Shown here in pieces: positions 1 to 14,311 of a DNA stretch of 64,000 nt. The notes under the pieces are model-generated. The model made no database searches. It saw only the letters and a list, made by a program, of their open reading frames with translations, and was not told where the DNA came from. Made by a program: the position numbers and the translations under genes. The stretch spans positions 162,816-226,815 of the forward strand of contig BJOX01000369.1 in assembly GCA_009731375.1 (NCBI GenBank), given 5' to 3'. The first letter of the stretch is position 1, and each line of letters starts with the position of its first letter. The stretch is from Paulinella micropora. Taxonomy: Eukaryota; Cercozoa; Imbricatea; Euglyphida.

Positions 1-240
1 CCTACCTATCTACCTACCTACCTACCTACCTACCTACCTACCTACCTACCTACCTACCTACCTAGACTAGTACCTACCTACCTACCTACCTACCTACCTA
101 CCTACCTACCTACCCTACTACCTACCTACCCTAACTACCTACCTACCTACCTACCTACCTGCCTGCCTACCTACCTACCTACCTACCTAGACTCTACCTA
201 ACCACCTACCTGCCTGCCTACCTACCTGCCTGCTTACCTT
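1..240. repeat. (CCTA)n tetranucleotide array
   Basis: Nearly uninterrupted CCTA units with a few substitutions (CCTG) and short interruptions near 65, 115-132 and 190-205. It is non-coding. Confidence 0.95.
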
Positions 241-420
241 CCTACCTGAGCAGGAGCAGGAGGAGGAGGAGCAGGAGCAGGAGCAGAGGAGGAGGAGGAG
301 GAGGGGAGGAGGAGGAGGAGGAATATCAGGAGGAGGAGGAGGAGGAGGAGGGAGGANNNNNNNNNNGGAGGAGGAGGAGGAGGAGGAGGAGGAGGAGGAG
401 GAGGAGAGGAGAGTGTGAAG
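241..420. repeat. (AGG)n purine-rich array with assembly gap
   Basis: GGA/GCA triplets give a strand-asymmetric purine tract. A 10-base N gap at 357-366 lies inside it, so the true length is unknown. The 72-codon reverse frame (poly-Pro/Ser/Leu) is a repeat translation. Confidence 0.9.
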
Positions 421-845
421 AGGAGAGGATGTTCACGACACCACCACACCACTACCTCTTTTTACTACCCCACACACACCAGTCATTCATATGATGGAGA
501 GAGAGGATGACAGTGATGGGGAGACAGAACATAACAACAGTGATGAGGTTACAGAAAAGAGAGGATGACAGTGATGAGGTTACAGAAAAGAGAAGGTCAC
601 CCACAAATCTGCCGCAAAAACGATACATTTGTTTTTTCGGTATTCCGTCAACCGTAAAAATTGGTACATGGGCAAAGCTCCACGCTTTTTGCGGGTGTCA
701 TTCGTGTTTTTACCCGTTGTTTGCGGTGAAAACTGCTCGAGTTTCGACTCAACCTACTACTTGTCGATTTTTTTCTACCTACCCAAACTCAAGACCCTTC
801 CCAAGCCATATAAATTAGTTGTAGTGAGTAACCACAACTGCCGAG
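421..845. other. Non-repetitive island, no gene recognised
   Basis: Mixed-composition DNA between two repeat blocks. At about 502-590 a ~35-bp segment containing GATGACAGTGATG and GGTTACAGAAAAGAG is partly duplicated in tandem. Frames of 103 and 80 codons run through it on the plus strand but show no domain and end in the adjoining repeat. I see no convincing gene. Confidence 0.5.
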
Positions 846-1170
846 TAATGTATATAATGTCATGTTTGTGATGTATGTGATGTGTAATGTATGTAATGTA
901 TGTAGTGTATGTAATGTAAGTGCTAATTTATGTAATGTAAACAAAATGTATGTAATGTATTTTGTATGATGCATGTATGTGATGTATGAAATATGTATGT
1001 AATATTTTTTGTAGTGTCATGAGACTGTCATGTGAGTACTCATGTGGTATCATGTAGTGTCGTGTAGTGTCATGTAAGTACCCATGTAATGTCATGTAAT
1101 GTCACGTCATGTCATGTAATGTCATGCAATTTTATGTAATTCAGTTCATGTAATTCATGTAATGTCAGTA
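846..1170. repeat. Degenerate ATGTAATGT-type repeat
   Basis: Irregular 9-10-bp words (ATGTAATGT, TGTAATGTC, CATGTAGTGTC) recur throughout with drift. It resembles an old TATG-type array. Confidence 0.75.
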
Positions 1171-1625
<455 letters not shown>

Positions 1626-2049
1626 TCGTGTAATGTCGTATGTATGTATGTATGTATGTAGTAGTGTATGTATGTATGTATGTATCTATGTATGTATGTA
1701 TCTATGTATGTATGTATCTATGTATGTATACATGCATACATACAAACATACATACATACATACATACATACATACATACATACATACATACATACATACA
1801 TACATACATACATACATACATACACATGTATGTATGTATGTATGTATGTATGCATGTATCTATGCATGTATGTATGTATGTACATATGTATGTACATATG
1901 TAGAGAACCAAGATCTCAATCTAATGTATGTATGTATGTGTGTGTCTGTATGTATGTATGTATGGATGGATGGATTGATGGATGGATGTATGGGTTTTGA
2001 AAGCTATCCTACAACCATAATGAAAGAAAGTAACTGAAGCTATATTGAC

Positions 2050-2080
<31 letters not shown>

Positions 2081-2370
2081 TGTATGTATGCATGTGTATG
2101 TATGTATATATGCTGTATTTATGTATGCATGTGTGTGAGTATGTATGTATGTATGTATGTAAATATGTATGTATGTATGCATGCATGTATGTATGTATGT
2201 ATTTATGTCTGTATGTATGTATGTATGTACTTACTTATGTTGTATCTATGTATGTATGTATGTATGTATGTATGTATGTACATTATGTATGTATGTATGT
2301 ATGTATGCATGTATGTATGTGAGTATGTATGTATGAACATTATGTATGTATGTATGTATGTATTTTAAGT
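1626..2370. repeat. (TATG)n array containing an inverted (TACA)n block
   Basis: The TATG strand phase switches to TACA at about 1727-1824 and back again, so the two orientations can pair over about 100 bp. A short unique interruption lies at 1902-2050. Confidence 0.95.
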
Positions 2371-2445
2371 ATGTGGAGGGACGGTCGCCTCTTCCGTCCC
2401 TTCTTATCCTTAATTCTTCTCTCTCTCTCTCTCTCTCTCTCTCCT

Positions 2446-2476
<31 letters not shown>

Positions 2477-2760
2477 TGTCCCCNNNNNNNNNNNNNNNNN
2501 NNNNNNCCCCCCCCCCCCCCCCCCCTCCCTCTCTCCCTTCCTCTCTGCCTCTCTCCCTCTCTCAGACATGCCTCCTGGTCGCTGTCTTCTACCTTTCTCT
2601 TCTTCCTCCTCCTTCACCTCTACGCTGAAATACTCATCGCAACTCCCGGCAAAATTCCACTCCCAACTTTTTTTTCCCTCTTCCATTTATCAACCGCAAT
2701 TTACGGAAAAGAAAACGACAAATTTTTCCAGCGCGGCGGCCGTGACGCCATCCTCACGCG
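2371..2760. repeat. (CT)n / poly-C tract with gap, then unique sequence
   Basis: CT dinucleotides at 2418-2442 lead into about 75 C residues at 2443-2525, interrupted by 23 N at 2484-2506. Positions 2560-2760 are unique mixed sequence with no recognisable gene. Confidence 0.8.
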
Positions 2761-3778
<1,018 letters not shown>

Positions 3779-4436
3779 ATGCAGGCAAGGAGTATGTATG
3801 TATGTGTATGTATGTATGTATGTATGTGTTATGTATGATGCAGGCAAGGAGTATGTGTCCGTGAAACATGAAGGCCATTGTGTTGTATGTATGTATGTAT
3901 GTATGTATGCATGTATGTATGTATGCATGCATGTATGCATGTATGTATGTATGCATGTATGTATGTATGTATGTGTGTATGCATGTATGTATGTTATGTA
4001 TGTTATGTATGTATGTATTATGTATGATGCAGGCAAGGAGTATGTGTCAGTGAAACATGAAGGCCATTGTGTTGTATGTATGTATGTATGTATGTATGTA
4101 TGTATGCATGCATGTATGTATGTATGTATGTATGTATGTGTGTATGTATGTTATGTATGTTATGTATGTATGTATGTATGTGTTACGTATAATGCAGGCA
4201 AGGAGTATGTGTCAGTGAAACATGAAGGCAATTGTGTTGTATGTATGTATGTATGTATGTATGCATGTATGCATGCATGTATGTATGTATTTATGTATGT
4301 ATGTATGTATGTATGTTATGTATGTTATGTATGAATGTATGTGTGTATTATGTATGATGCAGGCAAGGAGTATGTGTCAGTGAAACATGGAGGGCATTGT
4401 GTTGTATGTATGTATGTATGTATGTATGTATATATG

Positions 4437-4470
<34 letters not shown>

Positions 4471-5298
4471 TGTATGTATGTATGTATCTATGTATGTATC
4501 TATGTATGTATGTATGTATTTATGTATGTATGTTATGTTATGTATGTATGTATGTATGTATGTATGTATGTATTATGTATGATGCAGGCAAGGAGTATGT
4601 GTCAGTGAAACATGAAGGCCATTGTGTTGTATGTATGTATGTATGTATGTATGTATGTATGTATGTATGCATGCATGTATGCATGTATATATGTATGCAT
4701 GTATGTATGTATGTATTTATGTGTGTATGTATGTTATGTATGTTATGTATGTATGTATGTGTGTATGTATATTATGTATGTTATGTATGTATGTATGTAT
4801 GTGTTATGTATGATGCAGGCAAGGAGTATGTGTCAGTGAAACATGAAGGGCATTGTGTTGTATGTATGCATGCATGTATGTGTGTATGTTATGTATGTAT
4901 GTATGTATGCATGTATGTATGTATGCATGCATGTATGCATGTATATATGCATGCATGTTATGTATGTATGTATTTCTGTGTGTATGTATGTTATGTATGT
5001 TATGTATGTATGTATGTGTGTATGTATGTTCTGTATGTTATGTATGTATGTATGTATGTGTTATGTATGATGCAGGCAAGGAGTATGTGTCAGTGAAACA
5101 TGAAGGGCATTGTGTTGTATGTATGTATGTGTATATGTGTGTATGTTATGTATGTATGTATGTATGTATGTATGTATGTATGTATGTGTGTTATGCATGT
5201 TATGCATGTTATGTATGTATGTATGTATGTTTGTATGTATGTATGTATTATGTATGATGAAGGCCATTGTGTTGTATGTATGTATGTATGTATGTATG

Positions 5299-5362
<64 letters not shown>

Positions 5363-6000
5363 TATGTGTATGTATGTATGTTATGCATGTATGTATGTAT
5401 GTATTATGTATGATGCAGGCAAGGAGTATGTATGTGTCAGTGAAACATGAAGGCAATTGTGTTGTATGTATGTATGTATGTATGTATGTATGTATATCTG
5501 TATGGACGGTATGTATGTATGCATGCATGTATGTATGTATGTATGTATGTATGTATGTATGTTATGTATGTTATGTATGTATGTATGTATGTATTATGTA
5601 TGATGCAGGCAAGGAGTATGTGTCAGTGAAACATGAAGGCCATTGTGTTGTATGTATGTATGTATGTATGTATGTATGTATGTATGTATGTGTGTATGCA
5701 TGTATGTATCTATGTATGCATGTATGTATGTATGTATGTATGTATGTATGTATGTTATGTATGTTATGTATGTATGTGTGTATGTATGTATGTTATGTAT
5801 GTATGCATGTATGTATTATGTATGATGCAGGCAAGGAGTATGTGTTCAGTGAAACATGAAGGCCATTGTGTTGTATGTATGTATATAAGTATGTATGTAT
5901 GCAAGCATGTATGTATGTATGTATGTATGTATGTATGTATGTATGTATGTATGGTTGTATGTATTTATGTGTGTATGTATGTTATGTATGTTATGTATGT
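3779..6000. repeat. Compound minisatellite, family 1: ~50-bp core plus variable (TATG)n
   Basis: About 12 units each carry a conserved core starting GATGCAGGCAAGG and containing GTATGTGTCAGTGAAACATG, followed by a TATG array of different length. Cores lie near 3778 (partial), 3837, 4027, 4191, 4356, 4581, 4813, 5070, 5255 (truncated), 5414, 5604 and 5825. Single-base variants (GCCATT/GCAATT/GGCATT) occur among cores. The repeat translates to a recurring peptide, but array lengths are not multiples of three, so coding is unlikely. Confidence 0.95.
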
Positions 6001-6225
6001 GAGAGGTTCTTCACCTAATGTGTTGAGGACGTTTTTGCGTGTGAGTTTGAGTCTAATTTGTATGTTGTGCACACACTTAATCTCGATCCTCATTTCACAT
6101 GGTCCGTTTCCTTTTTGGCATTTGTGGGTTGTGATTTTTTTTGGTTTGGTTTCTTTGCAAATGCAATCTTTGCAACAACAGTCATTCTCGCGTCCAAGCC
6201 AGCTTCTTCCCTGATGGACCCTGTA
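6001..6225. other. Unique sequence between minisatellite and satellite
   Basis: Mixed T-rich sequence with no domain-bearing frame. It links the TATG minisatellite to the 546-bp satellite. Confidence 0.5.
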
Positions 6226-6962
6226 GATGAAATATCGGCTAATGTCAGAAAAAAGGAGCTTCTGATTTCGTCAACCAGGAAGTCTGTGGGTAAAGTATTA
6301 ACCCGATGCCCAGCTAAGCCGTGATGTTTGCACGGAAGGGACTGATACAGGCAATACCAAAGCTCCCTAGTACCAGGCGGGGCCAGGGCTCGTTCCATAA
6401 AGCGCCCCTTGCAGAACGAGCTCCCACCTCCATTACAGAGGGCCCAGTAAGCAGATGGAGTTTCGAGACTGTTCGACAGTCTAGTATAAACCGACAGAGC
6501 ACTGTGGGTTTTATTCCGGGCTCAACAAGCGAGAAAGGGCACCCTGAGGGAACAGGATTGTGCTTCCCGTCGCTATTTCGGCATGTGACTTATAGGCGTA
6601 TGGCTAGGCACACATAAGGCACCCCACCACGGGCCCAGCACACCCACACCATCCCCTAATTCTCTGTCTGTCGACAGATGGCACCCATTTCAAAAAATCA
6701 AGCCCAAGGGAGGGTCAGTGACACCTCAAGTGGCCTTGGTTCATTCCGTAGAGTAAGTGATAAGATCAACTGATGAAATATCGACTAATGTCAGAAAAAA
6801 GGAGCTTCTGATTTCGTCAACCAGGAAGTCTGTGGGTAATGTATTAACCCGATGCCCAGCTAAGCCGTGATGTTTTCACGGAAGGGACTGATACAGGCAA
6901 TACCAAAGCTCCCTAGTACCAGGCGGGGCCAGGGCTCGTTCCATAAAGCGCCCCTTGCAGAA
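6226..6962 (+). repeat. ~546-bp satellite, one full and one partial monomer
   Basis: The segment starting TGATGAAATATCG at about 6224 restarts at about 6770, giving a period near 546 bp. It includes GGCGGGGCCAGGGCTCGTTC, and the second copy is cut off at 6962 by a GATA array. Reverse-oriented pieces occur at 17296-17510, 28976-29215 and 30991-31411. No coding domain was recognised. Confidence 0.9.
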
Positions 6963-6963
6963 C

Positions 6964-7047
<84 letters not shown>

Positions 7048-7147
7048 CTATCTTTCTTGCTGCAGCGCACAGAGCTGGGTTGGCACAAGAAGACACGGTG
7101 AAAAAGGCAATTCTACTCCTCCCATACTTGATTATCAGATACAAAAA
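6963..7147. repeat. (GATA)n array and short unique tail
   Basis: About 85 bp of GATA replaces the missing part of the satellite monomer. Positions 7048-7147 are unique. Confidence 0.9.
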
Positions 7148-7285
7148 GTGTGTGTGTCTGTGTGTGTGTGTGTGTGCGTGCGTGTGTGTGTGTCTGTGTT
7201 GTGTGTGTGTGTGTGTGTGTGTGTGCTGTGTGTGTGTGTGTGTGTGTGTATGTATATATGTATGTATGTATGTATGTGCGTGTGT

Positions 7286-7321
<36 letters not shown>

Positions 7322-7325
7322 AGTA
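7148..7325. repeat. (GT)n dinucleotide tract
   Basis: GT repeats with rare substitutions and a short TATG patch at 7248-7276. Confidence 0.95.
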
Positions 7326-7354
7326 TATATGACAGTTGAGATCGATATTATTTT

Positions 7355-7415
7355 GCGTATGTTGTTTGTTTGTTTGTTTGTTTGATTTATTTGTCTGTAG
7401 GTTTGTTTCTTTCTC

Positions 7416-7466
<51 letters not shown>

Positions 7467-7742
7467 CTATCTCTCTCTCTCTTGTTTGTTTGTTTGTTTG
7501 TTTGTTTGTTTGATTGATTGTTTGTCTATAGGTTTGTTTCTCTCTCTCTCTCTCCCTCTCTGTTGTTTGTTTGTTTGTTTGTTTGTTTGTTTGTTTGTTT
7601 GTTTGATTGTTTGTCTATAGGTTTATAGGTTTGTTTCTCTCTCTCTCTCTCTCTCTCTCTGTTGTTTGTTTGTTTGTTTGTTTGTTTGTTTGTTTGTTTG
7701 ATTGTTTGTCTATAGGTTTGTTTCTCTCTCTCTCTCTCTCTA

Positions 7743-7834
<92 letters not shown>

Positions 7835-7835
7835 T
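7355..7835. repeat. Alternating (TTTG)n and (CT)n compound repeat
   Basis: Four to five units each carry TTTG repeats, a conserved GATTGTTTGTCTATAGG spacer and a CT tract. The last CT tract runs to about 7820 and ends in (AC)n. Confidence 0.9.
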
Positions 7836-8403
7836 CTCTCTCTCTCTCTCGATCTGTGTGTGTGTGTATGTTAGCGTTATCTGTGCGTCTTATACAAACA
7901 GGCATGCACAAAGAATGCGTGCACGTAGATAGACTACGTACATGCAAGCACGAATGCATGTATACATGTTATACATGCAACTTACATACACGCATACATA
8001 CATACAGAAATTCATACATACATACATACATACATACATACATACAGAAATTCATACAGACATACCTACAGCCAGACATACATGCATGCATACAGACATA
8101 CATACATACATACATACATATATACATACATACATACATATACATCATCATACATGCATACACATACATACATACATACATACATAACAACATGCATACA
8201 TACATGCATACCTAATACATACATACATACAACATGCATACATACATACATACACACATACATACATACATACATACGTACATACATACATGCCTACATA
8301 CATTCATACACACACACCTACATACATTCATACACACACACATACATACACACACACATACACACATACATACATACATACATACATACATACATACATA
8401 AAC
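7836..8403. repeat. (TACA)n array with short unique lead
   Basis: A short unique/GT segment at 7850-7975 is followed by about 430 bp of TACA units. Repeated interruptions include CAGAAATTCATACA at 8006 and 8045. Confidence 0.9.
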
Positions 8404-8551
8404 ATAAGACATTACATACATTACATACAGTACATACAGTACATAGCGTAGATCTTTGTTCTTCTCATGATTGACATACGTTACATGCGTTACATATATA
8501 AGACGTACATTTCCTACGTTGCAAACATATATATATACAAATAAATAAACA

Positions 8552-8624
<73 letters not shown>

Positions 8625-8731
8625 GTGTAGGTGTTTGTCCGTCCCGTGATTGGCTTGGAGACGGACATGACATACGTTACATACATAATATATATCGCAT
8701 ACATTGCGTACATTGCAAACATATATTTGTT
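8404..8731. repeat. TA-rich tract with a recurring spacer
   Basis: TA dinucleotides at about 8529-8620 are flanked by TACATACGTTACAT words. A spacer near 8625-8665 (GTGTAGGTGTTTGTCC and following) recurs in altered form at about 8876-8930. Confidence 0.75.
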
Positions 8732-8859
8732 GGTCACCTCCACAAAATGCGGTCAGGTTACCGACAAAACTGCATATGCGGCAACTGATATGCGGCGCGC
8801 CAAATTCGACGTGTTTTGCGGGCTCGCCCGCACAACACGTCAGATTTGTGGCTAGCCAT
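8732..8859 (+). repeat. Hairpin interspersed repeat, copy 1
   Basis: This starts GGTCACCTCCACAAAATG and contains GGCGCGCCAAATT. Inner arms GACGTGTTTTGCGGGC and GCCCGCACAACACGTC can form a stem, and it ends at GGCTAGCCATG. Copy 2 lies in reverse orientation at 19849-19985, with the stem and both flanks conserved. It may be a small non-autonomous element; no target duplication was identified. Confidence 0.75.
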
Positions 8860-9072
8860 GTAAGTATACTAATTCGTGTAGGGGTTTGGTCCTGGTCGTC
8901 CTGGTCGTCCAGTGATTTGCGTGGAAACAGGCGTAGAGTACGCCTCACTCACTGCAGCAGCGAAAGAGGTAAATATCACATTATATATATATATATGTAT
9001 ATAACCCTTTTGTTGCTGCAATCTAGGAGCATTAAACGTAATTACATAAATACATACACACACACACACACG

Positions 9073-9103
<31 letters not shown>

Positions 9104-9180
9104 TTCTATATATGTATATAAGCATCATGCGCATCATATGCATGTATGTATTGATCTAGTTGTTTTTCGTACATTATGTA
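8860..9180. other. Mixed unique and TA/AC repeat DNA
   Basis: This holds a second version of the GTGTAGG spacer near 8876, then unique sequence, (AC)n and (TA)n at 9055-9105. No gene is seen. Confidence 0.5.
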
Positions 9181-9535
9181 TATCCCTGTATCGCACATAT
9201 AAGTACATACCTGTATCTATATGTAATGTTATAGTGTATATGTAATATGTGGCTATTACTTGGGTCTGTATGGCAAACTATGTACATGCACGTGTATCTA
9301 TGTATGTTATGTGTATATGTAATATGTGCATGTGCTATTAGCTGTGTGTGTACGGCAAACAATGTACATGCACCTATATCTATGTATGTTATGTGTATGT
9401 AATATGTGGCTCTTACTTGGGTCTGTATGGTAAACAATGTTCATGCACCAGTATCTATGTATGTTATGTATGCATGTAATATGCACCTGTGTCATTAGCT
9501 GGGTGTATATGGCAAGCAAAGTATACACAAGGCCA
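9181..9535. repeat. ~80-bp tandem repeat, about four units
   Basis: Units start near 9211, 9294, 9376 and 9451 with GTATCTATGTATGTTATG-like sequence. Alternate units resemble each other more (CTTGGGTCTGTATGG type versus TTAGCTGTGTGT type), suggesting a two-unit higher-order repeat. Confidence 0.75.
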
Positions 9536-9870
9536 TCCGGTTAGGGTAAAAGCTTTTCTCTCTTTGTGAATATGTTCTGATTTTGTTATTTCACGTTACC
9601 TGTACCTGTACTTGTACATGTACCTGTACCTGCATTTCTCCTTTCCTGTCTATAATTAGACTTGTTCGCAACACAGAATTCCCTGTTTCTGGTGCCACTT
9701 TCTGGGTTTCACTTCCTGAAATGCCTGGCCTGTGGTGGCCACTTTTGCACCGCAAAACCCGAAATTGTGGGTGGTGTAGAATGGACCCGTATGTTGTGTT
9801 ATCTTATGAAATCGTTTAGACACAAGTCGGGTGGTTTCCATTGGCAATATAAAGAAGCCAGGAGGCCGGG
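9536..9870. other. Unique sequence, no gene recognised
   Basis: Mixed sequence with a short imperfect CCTGTA repeat at 9598-9630. No domain-bearing frame was found. Confidence 0.5.
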
Positions 9871-9871
9871 T

Positions 9872-9915
<44 letters not shown>

Positions 9916-10060
9916 TGCTTGCTTTGCTTGCTTGCTTGCTTGCTTGCACACATGTAAACATGCAAGCATACATACATACATACACACATTCACCTACCAC
10001 CTATCCATACATACATATACATACATACATACAGGACGGCCAGCGTTGGATGATTTAGAT
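9871..10060. repeat. (TTTC)n, (TTGC)n and (TACA)n arrays
   Basis: TTTC units at 9871-9916, TTGC units to 9946, then TACA units to about 10032 with a short interruption. Confidence 0.9.
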
Positions 10061-11248
10061 GACGGTTTCTAATCCATATGTATGTATGTATGTATGTGTT
10101 ATCTATGATGCAGGCAAGGAATATGTGTCAATGACACGTAAAGGCAATGTTGTAGTATGTATGTATGTATGCATGTATGTATGTATGTATATATGTATGT
10201 ATATATGTATGTATATATGTATGCATATATGTGTTTATATATGTATGTATGTGTGTATGTATGTATGTATGTATGTATTTGTGTATGTATGTATTTGTGT
10301 ATGTATGTATGTATGTATGTATGTATGTATGTATGTATGTATGCATATATATGTGTGTATATATGTATGTATATATGTATGCATGTATGTATGAATGAAT
10401 GATAGGCAAGGAGTATGTGTCAATGACACGTGAAGGCAATGGTGTATGTGTGTATGTATGTATGTATGCATGTATGTATGTATGTATGTATTTATGTATG
10501 TATGTATATATGTATGCATATATGTGTTTATATATGTATGTATGTGTGTATGTATGTATGTATGTGTGTATGTATGTATGTATGTATGTATGTATGTATG
10601 CATGTATGTATATATGTGTGTATATATGTATGTATGTATGAATGATTGATAGGCAACGAGTATGTGTCAATGACACGCGAAGGCAATTGTGTTGTGTGTA
10701 TGTATGTATGTATGTATGTATGCATATATGTGTTTAAATATGTATGTATGTGTGTGTATGTATGTATGTGTATATGTATATATGTATGTATATATGTGTG
10801 TATATGTGTGTATATATGTATGTATGTATGTATGAATGATTGATAGGCAACGAGTATGTGTCAATGACACGCGAAGGCAATGGTGTTGTGTGTATGTATG
10901 TATGTATGTATGTATGCATGTATGTATGTATGTATATATGTATGTATATATGTATGCATATATGTGTGCATATATGTATGTATGTATGTGTGTATGTATG
11001 TATGTATATATGTATATCTGTATGTATATGTATGTATGCATGTATGTATATATGTATGTGTGTATATATGTGTATATATTGTTACATATATATGTATGTA
11101 TATGTATGTATGTATGTATGAATGATTGATAGGCAGCGAGTATGTGTCAAAGACACGCGAAGGCAATGGTGTTTTGTGTATGTATGTATGTATGTATGTA
11201 TGTATGTATGTATGTATGTATGTATGTATACATGTATGCATATGTGTT

Positions 11249-11282
<34 letters not shown>

Positions 11283-11400
11283 TGTATGTATGTATGTGTG
11301 TATATATGTGTGTATGTATGTGTGTATGTATGTATGAATGATTGATAGGCAACGAGTATGTGTCAATGACACGCGAAGGCAATTGTGTTCGTGTAAGTGT
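10061..11400. repeat. Compound minisatellite, family 2: related core plus (TATG)n
   Basis: Six cores containing GTATGTGTCAATGACACG lie near 10111, 10404, 10650, 10846, 11132 and 11347, separated by TATG/TATA arrays. The first still begins GATGCAGGCAAGG like family 1, while later ones begin GATTGATAGGCAACGAG. It therefore looks like an intermediate linking the two families. Confidence 0.95.
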
Positions 11401-11429
11401 CAACAGACCTTCCCTTCACAATGCGTTCA

Positions 11430-11975
11430 ATGAGGTCATAGAAGATGTATATTGCTAGTGTATATGGTATAGAAGAAGATGTATATGGCTGTGTATATAG
11501 GGTATAGAAGAAGATGTATATTGCTGTGTATATGGGTATAGAGGACGATGTATATTGCTGTGTATATGGGTATAGAAGAAGATGTATATTGCTGTGTATA
11601 TGGTATAGAAGAAGATGTATTTTGCTGTGTATATGGGTATAGAAGAAGATGTATATTGCTTTGTATATGGTATGGAAGAAGATGTATTATTGCTGTGTAA
11701 ATGGTATAGAAGATGTATATTGCTGTGTATATGGGTATAGAAGAATATGTATATTGCTATGTATATGGGTATAGAAGAAGATGTATATTGCTGTGTATAT
11801 GGTATAGAAAAAGATGTATATTGCTGTGTATATGGTATAGAAGAAGGATGTATATTGCTGTATATGGTATAGAAGAAGATGTATATTGCTGTGTATATGG
11901 TATAGAAGAAGATATATTGCTGTGTATATGGTATAGAAGAAGATGTATATTGCTGTGTATATGGTGTAGGTAGAT
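11430..11975. repeat. ~34-bp minisatellite
   Basis: About 16 units of GTATAGAAGAAGATGTATAT plus TGCTGTGTATATGG, with small indels. Frames through it are repeat translations. Confidence 0.95.
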
Positions 11976-11994
11976 CGTGGTGGGTGATCCGTGT

Positions 11995-11999
<5 letters not shown>

Positions 12000-12029
<30 letters not shown>

Positions 12030-12030
12030 C

Positions 12031-12076
<46 letters not shown>

Positions 12077-12127
12077 TGTTTGTGTGTGTGTGTGTGTTTG
12101 TGTGTGTGTTTGTGTGTGTGTGTTTGA

Positions 12128-12212
<85 letters not shown>

Positions 12213-12330
12213 AAGAGAGAAAGAAAGAAAGAAAGAAAGAAAGAAAAAAGATCCATGTATCTCTGTATGCTATAGGTGGTCATTCGAAGAAAGAAAGAAA
12301 GAAAGAAAGAAAGAAGGAAGGAAAGAAAAA

Positions 12331-12363
<33 letters not shown>

Positions 12364-12477
12364 CTATCTCTGTATGCTATAGGTGGTCATTCGAAGAAAG
12401 AAAGAAAGAAAGAAGGAAGGAAGGAAGGAAGGAATGAAGGAAGGAAAGAAAGAAAGAAAGAAAGAAAGAAGAAAGGA

Positions 12478-12509
<32 letters not shown>

Positions 12510-12613
12510 AACAAACAAAGAAAGATCCATCTATCTCTGTATGCCATTGGTGGTCATTCGAAGAAGGAAAGAAAGAAGGAAGGAAGGAAGGAAGGAGGGA
12601 AGGAAAGGAAGGA

Positions 12614-12646
<33 letters not shown>

Positions 12647-12679
12647 CCATCTATCTCTGTATGCAATAGGTGGTCATTC

Positions 12680-12713
<34 letters not shown>

Positions 12714-12735
12714 CCATCTATCTCTGTGGTCATTC

Positions 12736-12789
<54 letters not shown>

Positions 12790-12932
12790 CCATCTATCTC
12801 TGTATGCTATAGGTGGTCATTCGAAGAAAGAAAGAAAGAAAGAAAGAAAGAAGGAAGGAAGGAAGGAAGGAAGGAAGGAAGGAAGGAAAGAAAGAAAGAA
12901 AGAAAGAAAGAAAAAAAGAAAGAAAGAAAGAA

Positions 12933-12985
<53 letters not shown>

Positions 12986-13018
12986 CCATCTATCTCTGTA
13001 TGCTAGAGGTGGTCATTC

Positions 13019-13063
<45 letters not shown>

Positions 13064-13105
13064 CAGAAAGAAAGAAAGATCCATCTATCTCTCTTTACTA
13101 GGTAG
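12000..13105. repeat. (GA)n/(GT)n then (AAAG)n compound repeat
   Basis: GT and GA tracts at 11998-12225 lead into AAAG arrays. A conserved spacer around GATCCATCTATCTCTGTATG and GGTGGTCATTCGAAG recurs at about 12250, 12360, 12525, 12645, 12710 (shortened), 12787, 12984 and 13080. It is strongly purine-rich on the plus strand. Confidence 0.95.
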
Positions 13106-13168
13106 TCATTCGTGAGTTGTCTTGTATCTTTCAAGAGCTGGCGAAAGGTATGTATGTATGTATGTATG

Positions 13169-13202
<34 letters not shown>

Positions 13203-13319
13203 TGTATGTATTGTATGTATGTATTGTATGTATTTATGTATTGCATGTATGTATTGTATGTATGTATTGTATGTATGTATTGTATGTATGTATTGTATGT
13301 ATGTATGTATGTATGTATG

Positions 13320-13351
<32 letters not shown>

Positions 13352-13418
13352 TGTATGCATGCATGCATGCACGTATGTATGTATGTTATATGAATGTATG
13401 TATGTATGCATGTATGTA

Positions 13419-13454
<36 letters not shown>

Positions 13455-13590
13455 TGTATGTATGTATGTATGTATGCATGTGTGCCTGTACGTGTGTATG
13501 TATGTATGCCTATTTTTCTATATCTTTGTGCATGTGTCTGTGTATGCCTTCAAAGATCCTGCCCTGCGATCTGTCGTACTAACGGGAGAG
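13106..13590. repeat. (TATG)n array with unique ends
   Basis: TATG units with a block of TATGTATTG variants at about 13207-13300. Positions 13106-13147 and 13505-13590 are unique; the latter contains CCTGCCCTGCGATCTGTCGT, which recurs in the next block. Confidence 0.9.
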
Positions 13591-13592
13591 GG

Positions 13593-13643
<51 letters not shown>

Positions 13644-13707
13644 ATAACTAACTAAATCGCTAACTAGCTAACTAACTAACTAACTAACTAGCTAACTAAC
13701 TAACTAG

Positions 13708-13749
<42 letters not shown>

Positions 13750-13806
13750 CACTAGCTAACTAACTAACTAACCCGCCCTGCGGTCTGTCGTTTTAAGTGG
13801 AGAGGG

Positions 13807-13842
<36 letters not shown>

Positions 13843-13954
13843 CTGACTGACTAACTAACTAAGTAACTCACTCACTAACTCACTAACTAACTAACTAACT
13901 AACTAGCTAACTAACTAACTAGCTAACTAGCTAACTAGCTAACTAACTAACTAG

Positions 13955-14002
<48 letters not shown>

Positions 14003-14058
14003 ATCGCTAACTAGCTAACTAACTAACTAACTAACTAGCTAACTAACTAACTAACTAG

Positions 14059-14104
<46 letters not shown>

Positions 14105-14161
14105 CACTAGCTAACTAACTAACTAACCCGCCCTGCGGTCTGTCGTTTTAAGTGGAGAGGG

Positions 14162-14197
<36 letters not shown>

Positions 14198-14261
14198 AAA
14201 CCTAACTAACCTAACTAACTAACAACTGGCTAGCTTACCCACCCTGCGGTCTGTCGTACTC

Positions 14262-14311
<50 letters not shown>

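Noticed and set aside
3798-5859. Recurring peptide YDAGKEYVSVKHEG in the minisatellite as a possible repeat protein
   Set aside because: TATG arrays between cores vary in length without keeping phase, substitutions between families change amino acids, and there is no start or splice context.
6226-6962. 5S rRNA, U6 or spliced-leader gene in the 546-bp satellite
   Set aside because: I compared it from memory with their conserved words and saw no match or matching promoter boxes.
12000-13100. Lys/Glu-rich frames as coiled-coil proteins
   Set aside because: These are GA and AAAG repeat translations.
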